NCBI GenBank assembly: GCA_027257055.1
Contig: JAPVLO010000205.1
Location: forward strand, 310,001-374,000
Direction: 5' to 3'
Source: Cephalopachus bancanus
Taxonomy: Eukaryota > Chordata > Mammalia > Primates > Tarsiidae
DNA: 64,000 nucleotides
Position numbers and translations under genes: made by a program. Below the pieces are notes generated by a model. That model saw only the letters and a program-made list of their open reading frames with translations. It was not told where the DNA came from and did not search any database. Below, one piece after another: positions 1-11,526 of this stretch (the first letter of the stretch is position 1; each line of letters starts with the position of its first letter).

Positions 1-9
1 AAAAAAAGA

Positions 10-299
10 GACCGGGCTTGGTGGCTCAGCCTGTAATCCCAGCACTTTGGGAGGCCGAGGTGAGAGAATTGCCTGAACCCACGGGTTTGAGACCAGCCCT
101 GGCAACTTGGCAAGACCTCGCCTCTACAATAAATAAAAAATTAGCTGGGTGTGGTAGCACACACCTGTAATTCCAGCTTCTTGGAAGGTTGAGGCAGAAG
201 GATCGCCTAAGCCCAGCAGGTCGAGGCTGCGGTGGCCGTGAGTGTGGCACTGCACTCCAGCCTGAGCGATGAAGTGAGACTCCAACTCAAAAAAAACAC
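10..299 (+). repeat. Alu SINE (sense), intron 1
   Basis: Full dimer from gggcttggtggctcag to ccaactc plus A-tail; carries the window-specific 'ctacaataaat' linker with moderate divergence. Confidence 0.9.
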
Positions 300-712
300 A
301 AAAAACCGAAAGAAAGAAAGAAAAAATGGCTAGCTGCATGTCCCAGTGCTGTTTCTTGAATACCCTTTTTAAAAAAACTGATTTAAAATGTGGAGTCTCT
401 AAAAAAAAGTGTTAGTCTGTTGGGCATTTCTTATTACCAAACTATTTTGATTCCCCTGGCATTTGTAACATGGTTTGGTTTTGAGATTTCTTCACTAGTA
501 GCTTCTATTTTATTAGTACTGAAGAATGAAACAGGATCCCAAATTCCTCTACTTTAATGTTTTTGTGAACTAAGTAAGGGTGATTCCTAACGAGTGGATG
601 ACTTCAAATCTCTTAACTTTTAGGAAGGACTAATGTGCACTTGGAGCAACAGAAATTCTGTCGCTAGCATCCCCTTCACAAACAGTCCCCAACAAAATCC
701 TTTGTTTTAACA

Positions 713-819
713 ACACAGGCGTCGGGCAACCTCTTTGCATCCTCTCTCACTGTGAGAGCTTTTCTGTTTTCTCAATAAATCCTGATTTCTCACTAAAAAA
801 AAAAAAAAAAGACACAGGC
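713..819 (+). mobile_element. LTR R-region mini-retroposon, copy 1
   Basis: A body of about 71 bases (725-795), from gggcaacc through ctcaataaatcctgatttctc, followed by about 15 A. The 8-base direct repeat acacaggc flanks it (713-720 and 812-819). It contains only the part of an ERV LTR between transcription start and poly(A) site; compare 32973-33040. Confidence 0.7.
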
Positions 820-1029
820 ATTGGCTTCCAGTGGAAGCTGTTAGGAGGTGCTTCTTGTCGTTTGCTTTGTTTTTGGAAAAAGTATGTTTCAGAATACACA
901 ATGTATTTGTTCTCGAAATGAGTTATGTCGTGCTAAAATTAAGTTGTATTTTCTTACAGACCTTTTCATTTTTATCATTTCAAATGTAGCTTCTCCATCT
1001 ACACTTAAGAATATATAAGCAGATATTTA

Positions 1030-1328
1030 TTTTATTTTTATTTTTGAGTTGTAGTCTCACTCCTTCACCCAGGCTGGGGTACAGTGGCACGCACGCTCAC
1101 GGCCACCCCAGTGTCGACCTTCTGGCTCCAGCGATCCTTCCACCTCAGCCTTTCGAGTAACTGGAACTACAAATGTGTACTACCACGCCCGGCTATTTTT
1201 TTATTTTATTGTAGAGATGAGGTCTCGCCAAGTTGCCCAGGCTGGTCTCGAACCCGCGGGCTCAGACAGTCTACTCGCCTCAGCCTCCCAAAGTGCTGGG
1301 ATTACAGGCTGAGCTTCCGAGCCCGGCC
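1030..1328 (-). repeat. Alu SINE (antisense), intron 1
   Basis: Window-specific lineage: reads gagttgtagtctcactcc at its 3' end and 'ggattacaggctgagc' at its 5' end on the + strand. It generates a spurious 85-codon ORF. Confidence 0.9.
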
Positions 1329-1585
1329 AGCAGATATTTAATTGACTATTTTTAGGGTATATTCTGTTTAAAACAAAGTATAAGTCAGTACTTTTCCAAA
1401 TTTAAAAAAAATTTATGATCTAGACAGTTGTCATTCCCAATTTGCTTAAGATTCCCAGTCTTCTTAAAGGAGAAATTTGTGTTAAGTCAAAGTTTGTCTA
1501 GTTGAAATATTTTCCAGATATTTTAAGTGCATCATAATGAAATAAAAAATATAGTGGGTAATAATTGGATGGATTTGCTCTGCAG

Positions 1586-1706
1586 AGTACATCAAGTTAG
1601 GGAAAAAAATGAAGATCCATTCCATGGACCAAGGAGCAGAGCACATAGTAGTTCTGTCCTCAGAGGGAAAACCATTCGAGTACAGCTATGGCATGGAACA
1701 AGTGAG
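1586..1706 (+). CDS. HERC5: HERC5 exon 2
   Basis: Acceptor ttgctctgcag, donor gtaggg. It reads YIKLGKKMKIHSMDQGAEH and continues to the first propeller repeat. It opens with the last two bases of a codon split with exon 1 and ends after two bases of an Arg codon. One residue shorter than human near its end (in-frame). Confidence 0.88.
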
Positions 1707-1894
1707 GTAGGGAACTTTCTATTATTAAAAATTATCTTAATTTTACTCAAAGGACAGTAATAATTCTTGTAGGGAAATGTCACCATATATTAGTCTTGCT
1801 CCTTGCTTCATATAGTAGCATCTTAAGTAGATGATGAATTCTGAACGGTCCAGTGAAGTCCATCAGTATACTACTTACCATGTGTCTCCTAGGG

Positions 1895-2005
1895 CAGGTG
1901 TCATGTGTTGGCTTTAAATAGTCAGTCTGACTGGTCCTAAACTGGACTTTCACATTCATTAACTCATTTGATCCTCACAGTAATCCTGTAAGTTAAGTTT
2001 CCAGA
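1895..2005. repeat. Probable MIR fragment, intron 2
   Basis: The stretch around attaactcatttgatcctcac and agtaatcctgtaagtt is the conserved MIR core. Ends are not defined. Confidence 0.55.
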
Positions 2006-2205
2006 AATAAAAGTTTTCAACCTAGAGGAAAAATAAATGCATTATCATAGAATGGATTCATGAGATTTTTCCTGATAGATCATATAAATTAGAACTTATT
2101 TTCATCTTGCATTTATTTCTGCATTATAAAAATATCATTTGCATATGAATATTTTATAATCATATTATTATGTAATGCACATAATTTTCTTCTTAAACTA
2201 CTAAT

Positions 2206-2317
2206 AAAACACATAGTGGGCAACCCCTTTGGGTTCCCTCCCGCTGTGGAAGCTTTTCTGTCCTCTCAATAAATCCTACTTTCTCAAAAAAAAAAAAAAA
2301 ACAACAAAACACATAGT
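2206..2317 (+). mobile_element. LTR R-region mini-retroposon, copy 2 (best preserved)
   Basis: A 68-base body (2218-2285) from ggcaacccctttggg to ctcaataaatcctactttctc, then a poly(A) tail to about 2301. A perfect 12-base target duplication, AAAACACATAGT, lies at 2206-2217 and 2306-2317. The tail plus target duplication are the signature of L1-mediated target-primed reverse transcription of a tiny polyadenylated RNA. Confidence 0.85.
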
Positions 2318-2468
2318 ATTTAAAAAATAATTATATATGTACTGCAGGTGAAGTAGCAAATTTAAAGTTTTTCTTGAGTTTCATTCCTAAAATACAATTG
2401 ATAGTTCTAAAATCTTTGTTGTGATTTTCATTATGATGATTAACATAAAATGTATTTTCTTTCATCAG

Positions 2469-2545
2469 GTTTCAAAGCATTTTACAAGAAAAAAACATAA
2501 TTCAAATCACATGTGGAGACTATCATTCTCTTGCACTCTCAAAAG
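2469..2545 (+). CDS. HERC5: HERC5 exon 3
   Basis: Acceptor tttcatcag, donor gtattt. It encodes RFQSILQEKNIIQITCGDYH and the following SLALSK, the conserved CGxxHSLAL strand of an RCC1 repeat. Too short to stand out as an ORF; found by frame continuity with exons 2 and 4. Confidence 0.92.
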
Positions 2546-2687
2546 GTATTTTTCTGGAATATTAATCCTTTTTAGAAATAATAAATGTGTGTATGTGTAC
2601 AGGCAATAGAATGTATATGACCTCACTTTGTAACAGTACAGAAATATGGTTTTGAATTTGATTTGGTTCAGAGTACTGAACCAAAAC

Positions 2688-2976
2688 TTTTTTTTTGAGT
2701 AGGAGTCTCACTCCGTCGCCCAGACCAGAGTGCAGTGGCACGCTCCTGGCCACCGCAACCTCGACCTGCTGGGCTCCGGCGATCCTTCCCCCTCAGCCTA
2801 CCAAGCAGCTGGAATTACAGGCGTGCGCTACCACGCCTGGCTAATTTTTTTGATTTATTGTAGAGATGAAGTCTCGCCAACTTGCTCAGGCGGGTCTCGA
2901 ACCCGCGGGCTCAGGCAATCCACTCACCTCAGTCTCCCAAAGCGCGGGATTACAGGCTGAGCCACCAAGCCCAGCT
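2688..2976 (-). repeat. Alu SINE (antisense), intron 3
   Basis: Full dimer of the lineage-specific type ('aaagcgcgggattacaggctgagcc'-like end, described in parts); T-run 2688-2696 is its A-tail. Confidence 0.92.
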
Positions 2977-3579
2977 AGAGTACTGTTCTTAAAGGAGATA
3001 CAAAATGAGAGAATCCTTGAGTCTGTACAATATTGAGATTTTCATAGTTAATATTCCAAGTTTTTATTTTTGTTCCATGTTTTTATTTTTCAAGTACAAA
3101 ACAGTAAAAATTTTCTAAATAATCAAAATCATTTTTGTGAATCTGATGCAGACCTGGGTTCCCCTTTTCTGGAAACTTCTTTCCTTTTCCTAGGACTCTT
3201 CCAGCTCAGAATCAGGTCAGGAACTCAGAATTCCCTGAGTCTGTTTGAGGCCAGGTTCAAGCCTCTGGTGTATTTCATGTTAGCTTTGGAATTCACAGGT
3301 TCTCCCCAGACCTTTTAGCATTTCCTATCAGGTACTGTAATGGTGGGAAATAGAAGGAGTGAATATGGATTGTTTTCTAAGAAACCTGACTGTGAAAGGA
3401 ATAATTAAGACAGAAGGGTGGCAGAGGATTAATAAATTGTTAATATATTGGTTAGATGTTCCTAAACTGAGTGGAAGCTGGGATTTGAGGGATATTAATA
3501 ATCAGCAGGTAATTGACCTACACTGAGTCCTGCTGAGATTTGAGTGTATGAACTTGTATTGGAAACAAAAACTGGTTAT

Positions 3580-3740
3580 TTGACTTTATCTATTCATGAA
3601 CAAATATTTCATAGTATCTGTTATATTCAGATTATGAAGATGAAACAGACACACCCTGCCTTTAAGAAGCTCAGGTCTAGTGGTATGTGTGCAAAAGGAA
3701 GGGAATATTCAAGGTTTATTATTGATAAATAAAAATATAG
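3580..3740 (-). repeat. Probable L2 fragment, intron 3
   Basis: Reads ttcatgaacaaatatttca ... ccctgcctttaagaagctc on the + strand, the pattern of antisense L2 3' ends. Confidence 0.5.
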
Positions 3741-3754
3741 AAAGAATTAAAGTA

Positions 3755-4030
3755 GGGGCTGGGCATGGTGGCTCACACCTATAATCACTGAGGCAAGAGG
3801 ATTGCCTGAGCCCAGAGGTTCAAGACCAGCCTGGGCAACTTGGGGAGACCCCATCACTATAAAAAATAAAAAAAAACAACAACAACAAAACAATTAGTTG
3901 GGGCTTGGTGACACTTGCCTGTAGTCCGGAAGGTTCACCTGAGCCCAATTGGTCGAGGCTGCAGTAGCCATGAGCGTACCACTGTACGCTAGCCTGGGTG
4001 ACAGAGTGAGACTCTGGCTCAAAAAATATA
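3755..4030 (+). repeat. Alu SINE (sense), intron 3
   Basis: Deletion of the 'gcactttgggagg' segment in the left arm and a diverged middle; A-rich linker with (AAC)n at 3876-3890. Confidence 0.85.
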
Positions 4031-4715
4031 TATAAAATAAGGAAAAAAAAGTTGGAGAAGAAAGAAAGAAAACTATTCTTGCTCATCATTACATTCCTGG
4101 TGGCTGATAGGCACATGATAATTCTGTTTGGAGGAGAGACTCTGCTTCCTACCAGACCCTGCACAGTATCTTGCAAAGAGGTGCTCAGTAAACATTAATT
4201 CTCTGATGTATTTTTTCAGACTCCATTAGGTATTGTTAGCTCTATTAGATAACATTAGGAACTGTCCCTGAAAAATGTGCTCCATGTATTCAGTTAATGA
4301 AAGAAGAAACTGACTCTTTCAAGAACTGAGCTGTACTTTCAAATGAATTTCTAAGTTGTTTAGTTGGGAGCTTTAGGCACATGAGAGGGAGGGAGATAGA
4401 GAAAACAGTAGTTGTAGATTTTATTTTCTCAGAGGTAGAAATCATATGGGTGTTTTAAAGTAATTATTTCTTGAATTTGATTTTAATATGTTCAGATAGC
4501 TTCATTCTACCCTTTGTGAGAGAGATAAGGAAGTATAGTTGTTAATACTAAAGAGAAGATTCTATGTTTTTCTGAGTTAGGCGTATGAGATCTGAGTGTT
4601 CTATTGGTGCGAAGGGAGAGATTGTGATAATGACTATGTCGTGCATATATAATACCCTAGGGTATTGTCTGCTGCATTTTAAACTTAGTAAGGCAGGATT
4701 TTCTTTTATGTCAAG
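4031..4715. other. Intron 3 remainder
   Basis: AT-rich single-copy-looking sequence; I recognise no repeat, RNA gene or coding potential before the exon 4 acceptor. Confidence 0.5.
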
Positions 4716-4937
4716 GTGGTGAACTTTTTGCCTGGGGACAGAACCAACACGGCCAGCTTGGAGTTGGAAGGATGTTTCCCTCAACCTGCACACCACAGAT
4801 TGTGGAAGACCTGGCAGGAGTGCCCTTGGTTCAGATTGCTGCAGGAGAAGCCCACAGCATGGCCTTATCTATGTCTGGAAACATTTACTCATGGGGGAAC
4901 AATGAATTTGGACAACTAGGCCTGGGCCACATGGAGA
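4716..4937 (+). CDS. HERC5: HERC5 exon 4 (RCC1 repeats)
   Basis: Acceptor cttttatgtcaag, donor gtaagg. It encodes two propeller repeats, with GGELFAWGQNQHGQLGVG near the start, AAGEAHSMALS in the middle and WGNNEFGQLGLGH at the end. The last codon is split with exon 5. A decayed relative of the first 90 bases of this exon lies at 57108-57197. Confidence 0.95.
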
Positions 4938-5159
4938 GTAAGGAGCATATTCTCAGATTCATGCTATCAGTACATGTATTTGTTAGATAAGAGATGCACT
5001 TAACACGGAGTTTTCTGTCTTCACTTCCATTTGCACTGTTCTTCCTAATTACCTCTCTGTCTTCAGGGTGGTATCAGTCCAAGAACCGTGTGGAGTGTGC
5101 ATATTGTTACTGTAATTGAGACACGTTTCAGGGTATGTGTGAAAAGGGGAAGTACACTG

Positions 5160-5300
5160 GATTAGGGGTTCAGAAACCTGGATAGTGATTCCCACTTTGC
5201 TGTTTTCTACGTGCAGGGTCTTACCTAATCACTTAACTTTTGCTATGCCTTACTTTCTTTTCCTGTAAAGCACAATTGGATGAGGTGACCTCCAAGGTAC
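5160..5300 (+). repeat. MIR, intron 4
   Basis: Contains the MIR core order: tggatagtgattcccactttgc, ttacctaatcacttaactttt, cttttcctgtaaagc. A short (CA)n-like tract follows at 5414-5457. The rest of intron 4 (4938-6172) shows nothing else I can name. Confidence 0.65.
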
Positions 5301-6172
5301 CTTTTCACTTAAAGTCTATTAATATAATCGTATTGTTAGAAAAGGATACTAACGTTCTATTAGGAAACTCACATATTCTGATCTTATTCTATAAGGAACC
5401 AATTATGTCTGTATACACAGACACACACATACATACACATACGCACACATGCACATGAAAAAACATGTAATTCTTATTATTGAACAAAGCAGATGGCAAA
5501 ATGTCTCATGATCCCCAACAACCTTTTAGAGTTTTTAGGTATAATTAATTCGCTGCTTTGTCTAGCGATGGTTTGTATGTATTACCCTGGATCCACTGGT
5601 CAGACACTGCATTTCTCCCTGACACCGTCCAGTGCTCATTATGTGGGGTAACACATAAGCCAGTGTTAGAAAAATATCCAGAGGAGAGAAGAGGATAAAG
5701 CGTCCATTAAATTATTTTTGCTGAACCTCTGAGTGCTTCAACAGGGAAATAATCGTGAAGGAAAGATGATGTAGTAAGAGGTGAAGACACTGTAGTGAAT
5801 AATTTAAAAGAAAAAAAGGATCTTTATGTTCATTAAAATAATTTTGGATGAGAATTGAACATGTCTGATGTACTACAGTGAAAGTTAATGAAGCCAGGTA
5901 GAAATGAGCAGAGCGGGCTCTGGGTTGTGACTTGATCTTTTACAAATAGGTGTCCCTAAGTGTGACCCATAGGCACCTTGGAGGCCACCGCACCCAAACT
6001 TGTCACCTTTAGACCTAGAACTTGGGCCCAAATATGTCAATATAGAGCCTTTCTTGTCAGCATGTGATGGGAACTGCTGTCTCTGGGTTGAGAGGAAGTA
6101 GTCCAGGTAACTCCCCTGTGAAACTCAGCATTTCCTTTTGGTCACTTCACCTATTTTTTTTTCTCTTAATAG

Positions 6173-6264
6173 ATAAAGATTCTCCTTCCCTTATTGAAAA
6201 ACTGGACAATCAGGAAGTTGAATTTCTTGCTTGTGGTGGTTCCCACACTGCCCTGCTCACACAG
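6173..6264 (+). CDS. HERC5: HERC5 exon 5
   Basis: Acceptor ttctcttaatag, donor gtaata. It encodes KDSPSLIEKLDNQEVEF followed by LACGGSHTALLTQ, another propeller strand. Confidence 0.94.
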
Positions 6265-6388
6265 GTAATATACCCTTGTCTCTTTTTGACTGTATTTCTG
6301 GAAGAACATTTTGGATGGCAAATTAGTGTTTCCCAGGGAAGAAAAGTTTTCACTTCCCATACATAGGACTGTCCTGGTAATTTGTGAC

Positions 6389-6640
6389 TTTTTTTGAGTT
6401 GGGGGGGGCTCACTCTGTCACCCAGCTGGAGTTAATTGGCATGATCATGACTCACTGCAGCCTCGACCTCTTGGGTTTAGGTGATCCTCCCACTTCGCCT
6501 CCTGAGTAATTGGGACTACAGGTGTGTACCACCATACCTGGCTAATTTTTAGTTTGGTTTTGTTTTTTATAGAGACAAGGTCTCACTGTGCTTCCCAGGC
6601 TGGAGCTGGGATTATGGGCCTGAGCCACGCACTTAGCCTT
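6389..6640 (-). repeat. Alu SINE (antisense), intron 5
   Basis: Older type with a G8 run (6404-6411) and a deletion that joins 'cttcccaggctgg' to 'agctgggattatggg', removing part of the left arm. Confidence 0.85.
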
Positions 6641-6736
6641 CAGCTTGTTTTTATTAATTATTCACTGATGCAAAGGCGTCAGCAAATATTACTTACGTAT
6701 TTCTCTAGTATCTGATATGAAGTTCTCTTTCCTTAG

Positions 6737-6867
6737 GATGGGCTGATGTTTACTTTTGGTGCTGGAAAGTATGGGCAACTTGGTCACAATTCAACACAGA
6801 ATGAGCTAATTCCCCGTTTGGTGGCTGAGCTTGTTGGAAATAGAGTGACCCAGATAGCATGCGGAAG
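6737..6867 (+). CDS. HERC5: HERC5 exon 6
   Basis: Acceptor ctctttccttag, donor gtaagt. It encodes DGLMFTFGAGKYGQLGHN through RVTQIACGR, a full RCC1 blade. The final Arg codon is split with exon 7. Confidence 0.95.
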
Positions 6868-7338
6868 GTAAGTTCTAAACCATCAGTGACAGTTTATAAA
6901 ATGAGTACAATAAACTAGATAGTAATGTAATTAAATTTCCATCCGTTTCTTTGAGGTATAAGTATCAAACATTTTTGAATGGGTGAAGGTGCTTTGTTTA
7001 CATTATTAGATGATCACAATAAACCATTTACCGTACACATTTATTTTCTTTGATTTTTAAATGAGCAAATACAGTTCACTTTCTGTTGCCTCTTTAGTGA
7101 AATTCCCTTTTAATGATTCAGATGCATTTTCATCTTTGATAAAAATAAATTGTTATTGGGAAAAATAAATAAGTATGAATCACAAAGGATTTTTCATTAA
7201 TGTAATCACCATCTCTCACAACCTTTTGGGGTAACATACTTTTCAGTTACCATAATTCTTTCATAGTAGCCTACTTTAATCACATTAAAGTATAAGACAG
7301 AATCAGTGGTGGTCTGAGTGTAATATTCCTGAGTAGTT

Positions 7339-7620
7339 TTTTTTTTTTTTGAGTTGGAGTCTCACTCCATCGCCCAGGCTGGAGTGCAGTGGCATGCTCA
7401 CAGCCACCCTAGCATTGACCTGCTGGGCTGCAATGATCCTTACACTTCAGCCTTTCAAGTAGCCGGAACTACAGGCGTGTGTGCTACCACGCCCGGCTAA
7501 TTTTTGGTTTATTGTAGACACGAGTCTTGCCAAGTTGCTGGGGCTGGTCTTGAACGCGTGGGCTCAGTCAATCGACTCACCTCGGCCTCCTAAAGTGCTG
7601 GGATTACAGGCTGAGCCACC
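7339..7620 (-). repeat. Alu SINE (antisense), intron 6
   Basis: Lineage-specific copy; its 5' end stops at 'ctgagccacc', a few bases short, 12 bases before the next Alu tail. Confidence 0.9.
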
Positions 7621-7631
7621 TAGTAGTTTGA

Positions 7632-7930
7632 TTTTTTATTTTTATTTTTTGAGTTGGAGTCTCTCTGTTTCCCAGGCTGGAGTGCAGTGGCATGCTCCTG
7701 GCTTACCGCAGCCTCGACCTGCTGGTCTCAGGTGATCCTTATGCCTCAGCCTTCTAAGTAGCCAGAACTACAGGTGCACACTACCATGCCCAGCTAATTT
7801 TTTTATTTATTATAGAGATGAGGTCTCACCATGTTACCCAGGCTGGTCTCAAACCCACAGGCTCAGGCAGTCCTCTCGCCTCAGCCTCCCAAAGTGCTGG
7901 GATTATAGGCTTGAGCCACCGTGCCTGGCC
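7632..7930 (-). repeat. Alu SINE (antisense), intron 6
   Basis: Tandem neighbour of the Alu at 7339; more diverged (caccatgttacccagg, gccaccgtgcctggcc), so the pair came from separate insertions. Confidence 0.92.
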
Positions 7931-8124
7931 GAGTGGTTTGATTTTTACAGCTCATTTAAAAAATATGTTAGGGGGAGTGAGGACCACCTAGTAGCCCAAA
8001 CTTCACCTGCATGCAGCCTGCTTATATGATAAATCCTCAGTTGCACCCCACAATTCTATAATAAATAATATATATATAAATAATAAAAATGAAAAAATAT
8101 TTTCCTCTAGATAATGCTCATTCT

Positions 8125-8935
8125 TTTTTTCTTTTTATTTATTTATTTTTAAATTTTATTTTAAAGATGTGGGGTACAATTCAGGGTTAGGTATACAAAT
8201 GTTGATTATGCAGGTACTCCTGTTGATGAGGTGTGCCCTTCCTTCCCCTAGCAGTTTCCCTCAACTGCCAATCCCACACCCCCCCATCAGTTTCCCACTA
8301 CTGCCGATCCCTTTCTTATAGTATATGATAGTTGTTCAAGGTCCGGTTATGAGTGAGAACATATGGTACTTTGTTCTTTGTTTCTGTGATAGGTCACTGA
8401 GTATGATCGAATCTAAATCCAAGGTTGTTGCAAAGTCCATATGTTTGTCCTTCTTTATGGCTGCATAATATTCCATTGTATATATGTACCACATTTTTGA
8501 AATCCAGTCCAACTTTGTTGGTTCCATGTTTTTGCTATTGTAAATAGAGCACAACAAACATACATGTGCTGGTTTCTTTTTTGTAGAATGATTTGAGTTC
8601 CTCTGGGTATATTCCCAATAAGGGAATTGCTGGGTGCTGGGAAGGTCACTCTCTAGTTCTTTCAGAAATTGCCACACTGTCTTCCAAAGAGTTTGCACTA
8701 GTTTGCATTGCCAGCAGCAGTGTAGAAGCATTCCTTTTTCTCTTCATCCTTGCCAGCATCTGTTGTTGCTTGTTTTATTAATGATGGCCATTCTTACTGG
8801 GGTTAGGTGGTGTCTCAATGTGGTTTTGATTTGCATTTCTCTGATGATGAGTGAGACTGAGCATTTTTTCATGTGTCTGTTGGCTGCCCATATATCTTCT
8901 TTTGAGAAGTAGATACACTTATTCTTCTGGGCAGT
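8125..8935 (-). mobile_element. 5'-truncated L1 3' end (antisense), intron 6
   Basis: Minus-strand reading gives the ORF2 C-terminus (LLHCCWQCKLVQ ... MWYIYTMEYYAAIKKD) ending near 8336, then a 3' UTR ending in ttaaaataaaatttaaa and A-tail. The same 3' UTR type occurs at 23709 and 61171, marking one L1 family. ORF2 is truncated and non-functional. Confidence 0.85.
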
Positions 8936-9148
8936 TTTTTTCCTTGTTTAGCATAGAACAAATTCAACTCTTATAACATTGGGTTCATTTGTTCAGCAAA
9001 ACCCTTTCTGTGAAAAACTAGTGTACATACTTTCAGACTATAGACATAGTTTTATGATCTCAGTAAAATTACATAAAATGACTAATATTATTAAAGTAAA
9101 CTAGATTATTAAAATAAGATTCTCTTCACCAAAGAAACATTCTCTTTG

Positions 9149-9440
9149 GACCGGCTGCGATGGCTTGTGCTTGTAATCTCAGCACTTCAGGAGGCTGGGG
9201 CAGGAGGATTGCTTCAGGCCAGGAGTAAGAGACTAGCCTGGAAAACACAACAAGGCCTTATCTCTACAAAAAATTAAAAAATTAGGCATGGTGGTGCACA
9301 CATGTAGTCCTAGCTACTCAGGAGACTGAAATGGGAGAATTGCTTGAGCTTAGGAGGTGGAGGCTGCAGTGAGCTATGATTGTGCCAGCGCATTCTAGCC
9401 TGGGCAACAGAGTAAGACCTTGTCTCTAAAAAGATAAATT
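9149..9440 (+). repeat. Alu SINE (sense), intron 6
   Basis: Older AluJ-like copy with 'ggcaacagagtaagaccttg' end rather than the 'ccaactc' end of the younger copies. Confidence 0.9.
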
Positions 9441-10337
9441 TTAAAAAAGAAACGTTCTCTTCATATTGATAACTCATTTTCATTCACTACCTCTTAACCA
9501 AAGCAGCAGTATCTCTCCTTTGGATTCTTCATTATATATTCCTCTGAGTAGCATGTATTCCAAAAGAAGGAGGCCAGGTAGAGATATGTCTTCTTGCCAA
9601 CCAGTAAAGCCCCCCTCCTAACAGGAGAGTTCTCTGGAAGGAAGCACAAAACTGACTGAAAGCCATGATACTCAGAGTCACTTTATAAGAAAAGGATGGA
9701 AACTAATCCCAAAGGAGACACATAGGTTGAAGATTAGGGAGAGCTCCAAATGCCGAGCTCCCTGTTGAACCACCTGTCAAGTGTGGTCCCAGGGCCCTCC
9801 ATGAGTAACACAGACTCTCTATCACTTGGAAAATTCTGTGAGTGTAGAGGTTACCTCCCAGGAATGGGACAGAGGCCAGACCCCTTTCTGGGCAAGGCTA
9901 AGTTCCTTGCTATACACCAGTGTAGTGGGAAAGACCAGTGAGCAAATCAGTATGAAAATTAGTGTGATTAAAGTCCTTGAGAAATTGAATGAGAGTTCCA
10001 CTACTTGTTCTTTCAGGATGAGGAGAGGAGGGACTCGACATGGCTCCACAAGGTGGTAGCTCAAGCTGAGGCTTAAAAAGCATCAAGAGGCAAGGGAAGC
10101 TGCTTGTTCCCAACAGAGGGAACACCGTTTGTCAACGGTGACACCATTGTCTGAGAGGCTTTCAGGTTCCAAAGTCTTCTCAGTCACATAATGACTTCTT
10201 GGTTTCCAATGGTTTTTATACTTTGAAAACTAGTTAATTAGTTTTATTTTCACCGGGTAACCTAATTTTACTGTATTGCTAAATACTGTCATCATTGTGA
10301 TAATCAATAATTGACCATAGGTGCTTTTATTTAATAG
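9441..10337. other. Intron 6 3' part
   Basis: No repeat or RNA gene recognised. Three overlapping ORFs of 63-80 codons on both strands have no recognisable domain and are treated as chance. Confidence 0.45.
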
Positions 10338-10483
10338 GTCACACACACTTGCCTATGCTTCTGATTTGGGAAAGGTCTTTTCCTTTGGTTCTGGAAAAGA
10401 AGGACAACTGGGAAACGGTGGGACATGTAATCAGCTGATGCCACTTCCCATGAAATTACCATCAAATGAAGAACTCAGATTTG
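10338..10483 (+). CDS. HERC5: HERC5 exon 7
   Basis: Acceptor tttatttaatag, donor gtaaat. It encodes SHTLAYASDLGKVFSFGSGK and then EGQLGNGG. The first full residue is Ser where human HERC5 has Trp (GRWHTLAY), a substitution in a usually aromatic position. Confidence 0.94.
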
Positions 10484-11449
10484 GTAAATTGTATAGAAGC
10501 ACAGGATTTGGCATAATACCATTTTTGGAGGAAGTGATTTTTCTAAGTTTATAATGTGGCATAGAAAGCAATGTATGTATATAAAGGGAGTTTCTCTAAC
10601 TATTGGCTTCATTTTTCTATTTGTAAACAATTTAAAAGAGTCAGTCTAATTTATTAAATTAAAATAACCATTATTTTATGTTACTCCTTCAGATTAGCAT
10701 CAATGCGAATTTAAATGATAGCCAAATAAATAGACTGTGTATATTTAGAGGCATTTGAAGCTCTGATTCCAATTTGTAAGAGACTTATGAATGCCATGGT
10801 GATTGGTTGTCCTGTCTGGTTCACTTGATCCTTAGTCATGTAAAACCCTCAGAATGATGGGCAGTGGGCATATGTCGGGCACTGTAACTGTGCTCAGCAC
10901 CTACCTCTGTTGTCTCGCTGATCCTTGTAACAGTTCTGGGAGGTCCTGTCACTTCTGTTTACTGGAGGATCTAGAGACTTGGAAAGCAAAGGGTTGGCCA
11001 CTTAGTATCATGAACAGTAGAGTCATGAACAATAGAGTCACTTCCTTGAGCAGTCATCTGTTACCTTGATTCCTTATAACTAGGTACATGGGCTTGAAGT
11101 ACTTACTTACACTATTCATAGCCAGCAGTCATTGGTTAAATCTTGAGAACATGCTTCTGAGTAACAGAGCAGAATTAAACTAGGCAACTGTTAACTGATC
11201 AAATACTTGTTTATGTTTTATACATAAGCATTTATATCAGTTATGTATATGAAATTGATGTCACATCAACCTTATGAATCACCTATGTTTGCCAGTTGGG
11301 CTTCTTAATTGATGGAAAATATGTTGAGTCTTTGTCGATTAAAAAGATAACATGACTATGTTAAAGAAGAATCTGAAGTTATTTAAATTGAATATTCAAG
11401 TTTGTGCTAAATGACTTTCTAAACTCTTATTTCTGTGCATCCTTTTCAG
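10484..11449. other. Intron 7
   Basis: Mostly AT-rich unique sequence; 10780-11070 has GC content closer to an old repeat (possible MIR near 10850-10990: 'ctcagcacctacctctgt', 'acagttctgggaggtcctg'), otherwise nothing. Confidence 0.4.
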
Positions 11450-11526
11450 AAAGCCATTCTTCAGAAAAGGAGTTAATAATGATTGCTGGAGGAAATCAAA
11501 GCATTCTGCTCTGGTTGGAGAAAGAG
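11450..11526 (+). CDS. HERC5: HERC5 exon 8
   Basis: Acceptor catccttttcag, donor gtgaaa. It encodes SHSSEKELIMIAGGNQSILL and WLEKE, the closing strand of the propeller. Confidence 0.94.

Noticed and set aside
1..1585. Possible HERC5 exon 1 and promoter
   Set aside because: No GC-rich exon or match to the HERC5 N-terminus is present; intron 1 continues to the window edge.
3820..4176. 118-codon minus-strand ORF
   Set aside because: Translates an antisense Alu (phrases such as SVTQASVQWYAHG), a common artefact.
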